Shown here in pieces: positions 1 through 7,399 of a DNA stretch of 64,000 nucleotides; position 1 is the stretch's first letter; the number at the start of each line of letters is the position of its first letter. Source of the stretch: Betaproteobacteria bacterium HGW-Betaproteobacteria-9. GTDB taxonomy: Bacteria; Pseudomonadota; Gammaproteobacteria; Burkholderiales; Burkholderiaceae_C. Made by a program: the position numbers and the translations under genes. Below the pieces are notes generated by a model. That model was not told the DNA's origin and ran no database searches. It saw only the letters and a program-made list of their open reading frames with translations. The DNA lies in the NCBI GenBank assembly GCA_002842215.1, contig PHCC01000009.1, forward strand, positions 104,570 to 168,569. The letters are read 5' to 3'.

Positions 1-470
1 CGCGGGTCGGGCTTGTAGGCCCGGAAGACCTCGGCCGAGAGGATGCAGTCCCAGGGCAGGCCGGCGCGCTTGGCCATGTTGGTGAGCAGGCCGATGTTGC
101 CGTTGGACAGCGTGCAGAGGGTGAATCGCGCCTTCAGCCGCGTGAGTCCTGCCACGCTGTCGGACCAGGCGTCGAGCCGGTGCCAGACGCGGTTGAGATC
201 GGTGCGCTCGGCTTCGCCCAGATGGTCCAGGCCGAAGCGCAGCAGCAGCTCGTCGAGGATCAGGCGGTGCAGTTCGTCGATGCGTGTCCAGCCGAGTTCG
301 CCCGATCGCACGCGCGCCATGGCGGGCTGGTAACCCGCGCGCCAGGCGAGCGCGAAGGCGTTGGCGTCCACCTGCGGATGGCGTTCGCTCATTTCGCGCA
401 CGATGCTGCCGTGCCAGTCGACCACGGTGCCGAAGATGTCGAAAGCGAGGATGCGGGGCACGGGGTTCAT
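1..470 (-). CDS. Haloacid dehalogenase, type II (C-terminus beyond window edge)
   Basis: HAD-superfamily hydrolase of the type II haloacid dehalogenase family, which removes halide from 2-haloacids or acts as a related small-molecule phosphatase. I translated the minus strand from the ATG at 470; the frame is open to position 1, so at least 156 residues are visible and the C-terminus lies outside. The N-terminus carries FDIFGTVVDW, containing the nucleophilic Asp of HAD motif I. LSNGN (motif II) and a KPDP segment (motif III Lys) appear near the truncated end in the expected order. The start is 21 nt downstream of the stop of the next gene upstream on this strand, so the two may be cotranscribed. 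Family assignment is good; whether the substrate is a haloacid cannot be read from sequence. Confidence 0.85.
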   Translation of the reverse strand, partial: MNPVPRILAFDIFGTVVDWHGSIVREMSERHPQVDANAFALAWRAGYQPAMARVRSGELGWTRIDELHRLILDELLLRFGLDHLGEAERTDLNRVWHRLDAWSDSVAGLTRLKARFTLCTLSNGNIGLLTNMAKRAGLPWDCILSAEVFRAYKPDP

Positions 471-491
471 GGACAGGCGCCTTTCAGTCGC

Positions 492-953
492 TCACAGCCA
501 GCGGCGCACGCGCCGGGTGTAGGCCGTGTAGGCCTCGCCGAAGAGCGTGGTGAGCACACGTTCCTCGGGCTGGATCTGGAAGCGGGTGATGTAGAGCACA
601 AACGCCACCGGTCCGAGCAGCGGCCAGGCGGCACCGAGGTAAATCGCCCAGGCGGTCAGGAACATCACCAGCCCCACGTACATGGGGTTGCGTGTGATGC
701 GGTAGACGCCGGTGGTGACCAGCGCCGTGGTCTTGCGCGGGGCGAGCGGGTTGATGGTGGTGTGGCGCCGCAGAAAGGCGATCAGGCCCATGAAATCAAA
801 GCTGGCGCCCACCAGCGCAAGCACCAGGGCCACCCCGCCGCGGATGCCCTCGGGCCAGGGCAGCGTGGGCCAGAGCGCGGCGAGTTGCCACATGGCCAAG
901 GCCAGCAGCAGCGCCACCACCGGCGGCGGGATTTTGAGTTCGAGCGCTTTCAA
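492..953 (-). CDS. Isoprenylcysteine carboxyl methyltransferase-family membrane protein
   Basis: Small integral membrane methyltransferase-like protein of about 153 residues (ICMT/PEMT-like fold). The hydrophobic N-terminus is followed by the family's hallmark R-x-x-RNPMYVG segment and a C-terminal region ending PEERVLTTLFGEAYTAYTRRV, where ICMT-like enzymes bind SAM. I chose the TTG at 953: the frame continues further upstream but loses membrane-protein character, whereas GAAGGA sits at a proper distance before this TTG. It starts 10 nt after the stop of the upstream small membrane protein gene, suggesting an operon. The substrate is unknown; bacterial members are mostly uncharacterised. Confidence 0.75.
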   Translation of the reverse strand: MKALELKIPPPVVALLLALAMWQLAALWPTLPWPEGIRGGVALVLALVGASFDFMGLIAFLRRHTTINPLAPRKTTALVTTGVYRITRNPMYVGLVMFLTAWAIYLGAAWPLLGPVAFVLYITRFQIQPEERVLTTLFGEAYTAYTRRVRRWL

Positions 954-963
954 GGCAAATCCT

Positions 964-1269
964 TCATGGCGACGACACGGGCCGCGACAACAGGCGCGCC
1001 AGCCCCCAGGCGAGCCCCAGCCACACGCAGAGGATGAAGGCCCAGCCGAACGCTGTCGGCATGCACCAGCCCCAGCCGCAGGCGCCGTTGTTCTGCAGCA
1101 GCCAGGGCACGCCCAGCGTATGGAACAGGTAGACCGACAGGTACGGGATGGCGGCCAGCAAGCCGATGGGACTGTCCAGATAGCCCGGGAACCAGGCGCC
1201 GGGCAACAGCACCGCACCGTACAGACCGACGATCCAGGCGAACACCTTCCCGGTGCGACGCGGCTTCAT
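964..1269 (-). CDS. Small membrane protein of unknown function
   Basis: A 101-residue hydrophobic protein with about three predicted transmembrane segments (KVFAWIVGLYGAVLLPGAWF, a central LLAAIPYLSVYLF stretch, and a C-terminal AFILCVWLGLAWGLARLL). Two Cys lie in the loop NNGACGWGWCMP. The ATG at 1269 is preceded by AAGGAG at good spacing, which argues against the longer reading frame. I do not recognise a family. It sits between signal peptidase and the ICMT-like gene on the same strand and is probably cotranscribed with the latter. Confidence 0.6.
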   Translation of the reverse strand: MKPRRTGKVFAWIVGLYGAVLLPGAWFPGYLDSPIGLLAAIPYLSVYLFHTLGVPWLLQNNGACGWGWCMPTAFGWAFILCVWLGLAWGLARLLSRPVSSP

Positions 1270-1324
1270 GCGGTTCTCCTTTTTGACCACGACCGTTCGG
1301 AGCGAGGGCGGGCGCACCTGCGCG

Positions 1325-1999
1325 TCAGTGCAATCGCGAAGCGAAACGTTCCAGACGGGGCATCCAGTTGCCCGTGATGTCGGCCGACACCAGCACGCCT
1401 TCGGCGCGCGCGATCAGCAGCGCGCGCGGCACGAAGCCGATGTAGCGCGAATCCGCGCTGTTGTCCCGGTTGTCGCCCAGCATGAAGTAGTGGTCTGGCG
1501 GCACCGTCAGCGGCCCGAAGGTGTGGTGGCTGTGGGCGCCCTGCAGGCTCTGCACCACGCGACTGTGGCCGGCCACCCGCTCGGTGGCCCGCAAGGCCGG
1601 CACCAGCACACCGGGCGCCAGGGGTTCGCTGACCTCGGTGAGGTCCGAGTAGTCGGCGGCCAGGCCGTTGATGGACAGCACACCGGCCTGCATGGCCACC
1701 ACATCACCCGGCAGCGCCACCAGGCGCTTGACCAGGCGCGTGCCGTCGGTCGGTGAACTGAAGGTGACGATGTCGCCGCGCTGCGGTTCACCCAGCCGCG
1801 CCAGCGACACATCGGTGAGCGGCAGCTTGAGGTCGTAGGCGAGGCGGTTCACCAGCACCACGTCGCCTTCCAGGATCGTCGGTCGCATGGAACCCGAGGG
1901 CACGGGGTTCCAGTCGGCGATGGCGGTGCGGAAGACACCAAAACACAGCAGCAGCACCAGAAAACCGCGGTTGTCACGCAGCCATTTCTTCACGTTCAT
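1325..1999 (-). CDS. lepB: Signal peptidase I (compact S26-family paralogue)
   Basis: Membrane-anchored serine/lysine protease that removes signal peptides at the periplasmic face of the inner membrane. It has 224 residues with one N-terminal transmembrane segment (about 13-28). The catalytic Ser lies in PSGSM (Ser37) and the general-base Lys in RLVKRLVALPGD (Lys91); GDNRDNSADSRYIG is the conserved C-terminal box. It is much shorter than the usual two-TM housekeeping LepB of proteobacteria, so it may be an accessory paralogue. The start at 1999 is fixed by a near-perfect AGGAGG upstream. The gene begins 23 nt after the selD stop, so it is probably read through from the senB-selD transcript; a functional link to selenium is not evident. 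Confidence 0.9.
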   Translation of the reverse strand: MNVKKWLRDNRGFLVLLLCFGVFRTAIADWNPVPSGSMRPTILEGDVVLVNRLAYDLKLPLTDVSLARLGEPQRGDIVTFSSPTDGTRLVKRLVALPGDVVAMQAGVLSINGLAADYSDLTEVSEPLAPGVLVPALRATERVAGHSRVVQSLQGAHSHHTFGPLTVPPDHYFMLGDNRDNSADSRYIGFVPRALLIARAEGVLVSADITGNWMPRLERFASRLH

Positions 2000-2022
2000 G
2001 GGTTCCTCCTGAAACCGTTGAT

Positions 2023-3096
2023 TCAATCCACCCGCAGGCGCACACCGTCGGCCTCGGCCGCGACGATCTCGCCGACCTCGGCCGCGGCCGCAAAACCATG
2101 GCGCTCGAAGATCGCCAGCACCTCGGCGACCGCTTCGGGCGCACAGGCGACCAGCAAGCCACCGCTGGTTTGCGGATCGCTCAGCAGGGCCTGGTCCACC
2201 GGCTGCAGGCCAGCGCCCAGGTGCACCTCGTGGCCATACGCGGCCCAGTTGCGACCGCTGGCGCCGGTGACCATGCCCTGCGCCGCGAGCCCGCGCACGC
2301 CGGTGATCAGCGGCACGCGGGCCATGTCAATCTGCACCGTGGTGTTCGATCCGCGCGCCATCTCCAGCACGTGGCCGGCGAGGCCGAAGCCGGTGATGTC
2401 GGTCAGCGCGTGCACGCCGTCGAGCTTCGCCAGGTCGGGGCCGGGGGTGTTGAGTTGGGTGGTGTTGGCGATCATCTGCGCGTAGCCCTCGGCGGGCAGC
2501 GCGTCCTTCTTGAGCGCAGCCGAGAGCACGCCCACACCCAGCGGCTTGCCGAGGATCAGGCGGTCGCCCACTTTCGCGTCGGCGTTGCGCTTCACGCGCT
2601 TGGGATGCACCAGGCCCATGGCCACCAGGCCGTAGATGGGCTCGACCGAATCGATGGTGTGGCCGCCCGCGATGGGAATGCCGGCGGCGCGGCACACGTC
2701 CTGCCCGCCTTGCAGGATCTTGCCGATGGTCTCGGTGCTGAGCACGCTGATGGGCATGCCGACCAGGGCCAGCGCCATGATGGGCGTGCCGCCCATGGCG
2801 TAGACGTCGCTGATCGCGTTGGTGGCGGCGATGCGGCCGAACTCGTAGGGGTCGTCCACGATGGGCATGAAAAAATCGGTGGTGGCGATCAGCGCCTGCT
2901 CGTCGTTGAGCTGGTAGACGGCGGCGTCGTCGGCCGTTTCAATGCCGACCAGCAACTCTTTCGGCATCGGCATGGCGGCCGTGCCTTTGAGGATTTCGCT
3001 CAAGACGCCGGGCGCGATCTTGCAGCCGCAGCCACCGCCGTGCGAGAGGCTGGTGAGGCGGGGCTGGGTGGCGGCGTTGGGGGTGGGGGCGTTCAT
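2023..3096 (-). CDS. selD: Selenide, water dikinase (selenophosphate synthetase; SenC of the selenoneine locus)
   Basis: Converts selenide and ATP into selenophosphate, the activated selenium donor. It has 357 residues from the ATG at 3096, slightly longer than E. coli SelD. The active-site loop SHGGGCGCK near the N-terminus supplies the catalytic Cys23 and Lys26; the Cys is encoded as cysteine, with no in-frame UGA. The metal/ATP-binding segments TTDFFMPIVDDPYEFGRIAA and the NAISDVYAMGG box are present, as is PQTSGGLL near the C-terminus. It lies 61 nt downstream of senB on the same strand, next to senA. In characterised selenoneine clusters the equivalent gene is called senC and feeds selenophosphate to SenB. 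No selA, selB or mnmH is in the window, so dedication to selenoneine is plausible but unproven. Confidence 0.93.
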   Translation of the reverse strand: MNAPTPNAATQPRLTSLSHGGGCGCKIAPGVLSEILKGTAAMPMPKELLVGIETADDAAVYQLNDEQALIATTDFFMPIVDDPYEFGRIAATNAISDVYAMGGTPIMALALVGMPISVLSTETIGKILQGGQDVCRAAGIPIAGGHTIDSVEPIYGLVAMGLVHPKRVKRNADAKVGDRLILGKPLGVGVLSAALKKDALPAEGYAQMIANTTQLNTPGPDLAKLDGVHALTDITGFGLAGHVLEMARGSNTTVQIDMARVPLITGVRGLAAQGMVTGASGRNWAAYGHEVHLGAGLQPVDQALLSDPQTSGGLLVACAPEAVAEVLAIFERHGFAAAAEVGEIVAAEADGVRLRVD

Positions 3097-3157
3097 GGGT
3101 GGGGTCTCTTGGATTGGTCTTGTGCCATCCGGCGGGTCGGCGGATGGCAACGGATTT

Positions 3158-4138
3158 TTACGGCAGTTCGTTCAGCACGGCGAGCAAGGCCGCCTTTTCG
3201 GCAGCGGGCTCGAACAGCGGCGCTCTGGCTTCACATTGTGCTTGCAGGGCGGCCAGCTTGCCGCTGCCATGGGCGATGTCCCTGCGGCAATCGCGCAGCA
3301 GGGCAGCGAGCGCGGCAGCGTCGCCGGGCGGAAAGTAACCGCCGTAGCCGGCACCGAGCATGCCCACGTTGCCGTCCATGCGCGAAGCGAGCACCGGCGT
3401 GCCGCTGAGCGCGGCCTCCATGATGACGTGGGCACCGCCTTCCATGCGGCTGGTGTGCACCAGCACATGGGCGCGCTGGATGCGGGAACGCGTGGCGGCG
3501 TGTGGCTGGCTGCCGAGCCAGCGGTAGTGCGGGCAATCGGCCGCGGTCTGGCGCGCGGCTTCGCCCAGCGCCGGGTCCAGCGCTTCGCCGATGTGGTCGA
3601 TGAAGATGCCTTCGTCGGGGCCGATCAGGCGCGCGGCTTCGAACAGGGTTCGTGGTGACTTTTCATCGCGCAGATGGCCCACCATGACCGCACGCAGGTG
3701 GGCCGTGGTCTTGACCAGCGTCTGGCGCCGCGTGCTGGACTGGAACACCACGCGGCACTTGGCGCGCAGCGCTTCGGGCAAGGCCTGCGGCCCTTGTTCC
3801 TGCAAAACGATGAGCCGCTGCGCCAGCGCCAGCGAGCGCTGCGCACTGGCGTCGCTCTGGATGTCGCGGTAGAGATCGGTGCCGGTGAGCGCCAGCACCA
3901 GCGGTTTTTGAGGGTGCGCCTGCGCCCAGGCGGCCACGCTGGCGGCCGAGCGGCGCGCGTGCAGCGCGAGCAGGATGTCCGTACCGTCATCGGTGGTATT
4001 CGAGTCGGGCCAGTCCTTCACCAAGCGGACCTCATAATGCCCGCGAAGCATGTGGGCCCAGCGTCGCGCGGTCTGCCAGTTGCCGTTGTTGGCATCGGCC
4101 AGGGCTGGGGTGACGATGCACAAAGAGGGGGTTTTCAT
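3158..4138 (-). CDS. senB: Glycosyltransferase-fold selenosugar synthase SenB
   Basis: Predicted GT-B-fold glycosyltransferase of 326 residues. In the published selenoneine pathway SenB joins selenophosphate-derived selenium to a sugar from a UDP-sugar, giving a selenosugar. The N-terminus LCIVTPALADANNGNWQTAR is typical of this small clade. The second Rossmann domain carries VGHLRDEKSP and an E-x7-E nucleotide-sugar motif in SRMEGGAHVIMEAALSGTP. The start is ATG 4138; the only upstream in-frame option is TTG 4198. The identification rests on family resemblance plus its position between selD and senA, a combination hard to explain otherwise. Oddity: the ATG overlaps the divergent senA ATG by 2 bp, leaving no intergenic promoter, and no clear ribosome-binding site is visible upstream because that DNA is senA coding sequence. 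Confidence 0.85.
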   Translation of the reverse strand: MKTPSLCIVTPALADANNGNWQTARRWAHMLRGHYEVRLVKDWPDSNTTDDGTDILLALHARRSAASVAAWAQAHPQKPLVLALTGTDLYRDIQSDASAQRSLALAQRLIVLQEQGPQALPEALRAKCRVVFQSSTRRQTLVKTTAHLRAVMVGHLRDEKSPRTLFEAARLIGPDEGIFIDHIGEALDPALGEAARQTAADCPHYRWLGSQPHAATRSRIQRAHVLVHTSRMEGGAHVIMEAALSGTPVLASRMDGNVGMLGAGYGGYFPPGDAAALAALLRDCRRDIAHGSGKLAALQAQCEARAPLFEPAAEKAALLAVLNELP

Positions 4139-5375
4139 GGATGTGAAGTTGAGCTCAGCGATTGTGTCCGATGCCGAATCCGCGCGCTGCAGTGGCAAGG
4201 CGTGGCTGGCCGGTGCGCTGCGCGAAACGCGCGCGCGCAGCCTGGCGCTGTTTGACGCCTACGAGGACGCGCTCGGCCCAGGCCTGAGCGTCCCCTGTAC
4301 GCCCGAGCTGAACCTGCCGCTCTGGGAGTTGGGCCACATCGGCTGGTTTGCCGACTGGTGGCTGGCTCGGAACCCGCAGCGCCACTTGGGCGTGAACGCC
4401 GACCCGCAGGCGCCGCGCAACCCGGCACGCCAGGCCGCCCGCGGCGTGGACGCCGACGCGCTCTACAACTCCAGCCTGGTGGCGCACGACACGCGCTGGC
4501 AGCTCGATCTGCCCGATGCCGACGCCGTGCGCGCCGACCTCGCGGCCAGCCTGGGCGACACGCTGGCCCTGCTCGCTGACGCCCCCGAAGACGACACCGG
4601 CCTGTATTTCTTCCGCCTCGCGCTGTTCCACGAAGACATGCACGCCGAAGCCGCGGTCTACATGGCACAGACGCTGGGGTTCGATCCGCTGCTCCACCTT
4701 CCAGCCGACACGACCACGGTCCAGCGGCCGAAAGCGCTGCGCGTCGCCGCAACCGACTGCACGCTCGGCCGCAGCGGCCCCGGCTTTGCGTTCGACAACG
4801 AACTCGGCGCGCACGCGGTGTCGGTTGGCGCCTTCGAGATCGACGCACAGCCCGTCACCTGGGCGCAGTTCTTGCCCTTCGTCGAAGGCGGCTCGTATGT
4901 GCAACGCCAGTTCTGGAGCGCCGCGGGCTCGATCTGGCGGCTCTCGCAGGAACGGCGGGCGCCGCGTTACCTGCGACAAACCCCGCAGGGCTGGGAACAG
5001 CAGGTGTTTGGCCGCTGGCAGCCGCTGGACCCGGCCGCGCCGGCCAGCCACCTCACGGCGTTCGAGGCGCAGGCCTGGTGCGCCTGGGCCGGGCGGCGTC
5101 TGCCGACCGAGGCCGAATGGGCGGTGGCGGCGCAGGATGCGGGCTTCGAATGGGGCAGCGTGTGGGAATGGACCGCCAGCGCCTTCGCGCCCTTCCCCGG
5201 CTTTGCGCCGCACCCCTACGTGGACTACTCGCGCCCGTGGTTCGACGGCCGCCCGGTGCTCAAGGGCGCCAGCCCCGCCACCGTGCCGCGCGTGCGCCAC
5301 CCGCAGTACCGCAACTACTTCACGCCCGAGCGCAACGACATCTTTGCGGGGTTTCGCTCGGTGACCACCCTCTGA
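4137..5375 (+). CDS. senA: Selenoneine synthase SenA (EgtB-like nonheme iron enzyme)
   Basis: EgtB/OvoA-superfamily nonheme-iron oxidase of 412 residues. In the known pathway SenA uses O2 to form the carbon-selenium bond between hercynine and the selenosugar. The N-terminal DinB-like bundle carries the three expected iron ligands: His67 in GHIGWFADWW, and His165 and His169 in HEDMHAEA. The C-terminal FGE-sulfatase-like domain contains RRLPTEAEWAVAA and VWEWTASAF and ends with YRNYFTPERNDIFAGFRS. It is distinct from the second EgtB at 11.6 kb, for example in lacking the EHEQQH form of the ligand motif. ATG 4137 is chosen because AAAGAGGGGG stands at correct spacing; an in-frame ATG at 4116 lacks this. 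The neighbouring selD and senB are what distinguish it from an ordinary EgtB. Confidence 0.88.
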   Translation: MDVKLSSAIVSDAESARCSGKAWLAGALRETRARSLALFDAYEDALGPGLSVPCTPELNLPLWELGHIGWFADWWLARNPQRHLGVNADPQAPRNPARQAARGVDADALYNSSLVAHDTRWQLDLPDADAVRADLAASLGDTLALLADAPEDDTGLYFFRLALFHEDMHAEAAVYMAQTLGFDPLLHLPADTTTVQRPKALRVAATDCTLGRSGPGFAFDNELGAHAVSVGAFEIDAQPVTWAQFLPFVEGGSYVQRQFWSAAGSIWRLSQERRAPRYLRQTPQGWEQQVFGRWQPLDPAAPASHLTAFEAQAWCAWAGRRLPTEAEWAVAAQDAGFEWGSVWEWTASAFAPFPGFAPHPYVDYSRPWFDGRPVLKGASPATVPRVRHPQYRNYFTPERNDIFAGFRSVTTL

Positions 5376-5377
5376 CT

Positions 5378-5398
5378 CCCTCCCCCACTGGGGGAGGG
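5378..5398. repeat. Perfect GC-rich hairpin after senA
   Basis: Inverted repeat CCCTCCCCC / GGGGGAGGG, a 9-bp perfect stem with a 3-nt ACT loop, beginning 3 nt after the senA stop. It is followed by GGGGTGGGGGC, a form resembling REP-type elements common downstream of genes in Burkholderiales. No T-run follows, so it is better seen as a REP or mRNA-stabilising hairpin than as a classical terminator. Confidence 0.6.
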
Positions 5399-5443
5399 CT
5401 GGGGTGGGGGCCTGCCCCGTTCAGGCTGGCCGCGCTTCGAACA

Positions 5444-6190
5444 TCAACCATTCGGAATGCCGAAGTGCTCCTGCCGATGGCAGTTGGGACACAGCGCCAT
5501 GGCGTTATCAACCGCGTCCTCCCCGCCATCTGCCAGTGGGGTCTTATGGTGAACTTCCAGATACGGCGTGCCGTCGCTTCGGCGAACAAACGGCGCACTT
5601 TTCTTGCAGGCATCGCACACACCGCGCGCCCGAACCAGAACCTCGGCCACGACGTCCGGATTCCGTAGAAAAAGTGTCACTGACCTAGACACTCTCTCGG
5701 GCAGTCTGGGGGCCTCTTGAAGGCGCATTCGACGATTGGCAGGCAAGTCTTGTAACGCTCGCTTCACCCGTTCTTCGAACGCTTGATGGATCTTGTCGAG
5801 GCTGGGGGAAATAGAGGCAGCACTGACCTCCAAACGACGGAGAAGCGCCAAGTACCGATCAAGAACCTCACGATTTTTCCGCTGCCCAACCCCCATTCCT
5901 TCCCGATAGGCAATGTGGAGTCCAAAGGCGTCCAAAGCCGACTTCAGCCCCTCCAAACCTGCGTCGTTCTGAATACGCTGGAAAAAGTAGTCCGTATCTG
6001 GCGCGCTCAGCGCACGCTTGTACACAACACCTCGCCTCATGTGATCAAAAACGGAGATCAGGATTCCCGCCGACCCCGAGGGAACGCCTGCCTGCAACTG
6101 CATTTGATGCAAAGCCTCCTTGCGAGAAATTTCTTCGTCTTGCACAGCTCTGGCTATCCGATAGACGATGGGTCGTTGTGCCTCGTTCAT
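5444..6190 (-). CDS. HNH endonuclease-domain protein
   Basis: A 248-residue protein with a C-terminal HNH nuclease domain. A zinc-binding pair CDACKK is followed by LEVHHKTPLADGGEDAVDNAMALCPNCHRQEH, giving the His-His, Asn and His-box plus a second Cys pair (McrA/type IV restriction-like layout). The N-terminal 180 residues are helical and basic, without a domain I recognise. The gene has visibly lower G+C and different codon choice than its neighbours and sits alone between senA and egtD, so it was probably acquired horizontally. Such solo HNH proteins are often restriction or phage-defence nucleases; no partner methylase is present. It is unlikely to act in selenoneine metabolism. Confidence 0.8.
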   Translation of the reverse strand: MNEAQRPIVYRIARAVQDEEISRKEALHQMQLQAGVPSGSAGILISVFDHMRRGVVYKRALSAPDTDYFFQRIQNDAGLEGLKSALDAFGLHIAYREGMGVGQRKNREVLDRYLALLRRLEVSAASISPSLDKIHQAFEERVKRALQDLPANRRMRLQEAPRLPERVSRSVTLFLRNPDVVAEVLVRARGVCDACKKSAPFVRRSDGTPYLEVHHKTPLADGGEDAVDNAMALCPNCHRQEHFGIPNG

Positions 6191-6232
6191 GATTGATTTC
6201 CCTCAAGCAAGTGATCTTCTACAACAGCTCGT

Positions 6233-7234
6233 TCAGGCCGGTGCGAAGAACACGCTGAACCAGCCGCGCTCGTCGCTCCAGTGCTGCGTCGCGCCGAAGC
6301 CCGCTTCGCGCAGCAGCGCGTCGAAATCGGCCGGTTGCCACTTGTAGGAGTTCTCGGTGTGCAGCCGCTCGCCGTCGGCAAAGTGGCGCTCGCCGCCGGG
6401 CCAGCGCACCGTCTGCGCGCCATCGGACTGCAGGTGCATCTCGATGCGCGAATCGGCCTCGTTGAAAAAGGCCACGTGCTGCCAGCGCGCGGGCGCGAAG
6501 TCGGTGCCCAGCAGGGCGTTGGTGTGCAGCAGCAGGTTGCGGTTGAAGGCCGCCGTCACACCCAGCGGATCGTCGTAAGCGGGCTCCAGGATGGCCTTGT
6601 CCTTCACCCGGTCGACGCCGATCAGGATGCCGCCGCCCGGCCCGCCCGCGGCGCACACGGCATGCGCCTGGCGCAGCAGGGCCAGCGCCTCGGCGGGGGT
6701 GAAGTTGCCGATGCTGGAGCCGGGGTAGAACACGCAGACCGGCGCGGTGCTGAGGTCGTGCCGCGCCAGCCAGTCGGTGGCAGCGGGCGGCAGGGCCAGC
6801 TCGGCCGAGAAATCCATGCCCAGCCCCAGCATGGGTATCGCGCGGTGGCGCTGCCGCAGTTCGCCCATGGTCTCGCGCAGGTAGTCCACCGAAATGTCCA
6901 CCGCCACATAGGCGCCCGGCCGCAAGACGGGGAACAGGCCCGCGGCCTTGGCGCAGCTGCCCGCGCCCAGGTCGACCAGCACCGCACCCGCCGGCACCTG
7001 CTGTGCCATGGCGGCGCCGTGCTCGCGGAAGATGGCGGCCTCGGTGCGCGTGGGGTAGTACTCGGCCAGCTCGGTGATGGCATCGAACAGGCGCGAGCCC
7101 AGCGCGTCGTAGAAGAACTTGGGCGCGACGCGCGGCGGCGTCTGATTCAGCCCCGCGGTCAGCTCGGCCTGCACGGCCGCCAGGTCTTCGCGGTGGATCT
7201 GCACGAAATGGGCGGTGGGTGTGTCGATGGACAT
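6233..7234 (-). CDS. egtD: L-histidine N-alpha-methyltransferase EgtD (hercynine synthase)
   Basis: Uses three SAM to trimethylate histidine to hercynine, the common precursor of ergothioneine and selenoneine. It has 333 residues, close to family length. Recognisable segments in order are FFYDALGSRLFDAITELAEYY, the SAM loop LVDLGAGSCAKA, YVAVDISVDYL, FYPGSSIGNFTP, a VTAAFNRNLL segment and the histidine-pocket region ADSRIEMHL and HTENSYKW. It is monocistronic as far as visible and divergent from the ABC transporter at 7400. Its product would be used by both SenA and the EgtB at 11.6 kb. Identification is firm; direction and spacing show it is not in the senA transcript. Confidence 0.95.
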   Translation of the reverse strand: MSIDTPTAHFVQIHREDLAAVQAELTAGLNQTPPRVAPKFFYDALGSRLFDAITELAEYYPTRTEAAIFREHGAAMAQQVPAGAVLVDLGAGSCAKAAGLFPVLRPGAYVAVDISVDYLRETMGELRQRHRAIPMLGLGMDFSAELALPPAATDWLARHDLSTAPVCVFYPGSSIGNFTPAEALALLRQAHAVCAAGGPGGGILIGVDRVKDKAILEPAYDDPLGVTAAFNRNLLLHTNALLGTDFAPARWQHVAFFNEADSRIEMHLQSDGAQTVRWPGGERHFADGERLHTENSYKWQPADFDALLREAGFGATQHWSDERGWFSVFFAPA

Positions 7235-7399
7235 GCGTGGTGATTTCCGTTCAGACCGGGTTATACCGGGTGGACCGTCTCAGCGGTCGGCCGCATCCGG
7301 CTTTTCTTACAGGGGAATCCCCGCATGGCCCCACCCGGCGCACCGGCGCGGTATCGCGGTTTAATACGCCCTCCCCATCCCTCTTAACCGGATACCACC
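7235..7399. promoter_or_regulatory. Divergent egtD / selenium-transporter promoter region
   Basis: A 165-nt spacer separates two divergent start codons. It contains a direct repeat ACCGGGT at 7255-7261 and 7265-7271, spaced 10 bp centre to centre and so on the same helix face. Next is an inverted repeat GACCG-N6-CGGTC at 7273-7288. An AT-richer stretch GGTTTAATACG near 7370 could be part of a -10 element for the transporter. No known regulator consensus is recognised; a shared selenium- or redox-responsive control is only a guess. Confidence 0.4.

Noticed and set aside
2023..3096. Possible selenocysteine UGA in SelD
   Set aside because: The active-site loop GGGCGCK is encoded with Cys codons; no in-frame TGA occurs before the terminal stop.
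2098..3408. Plus-strand 436-codon frame over selD
   Set aside because: Antisense shadow with no motifs; selD has its complete active site on the other strand.
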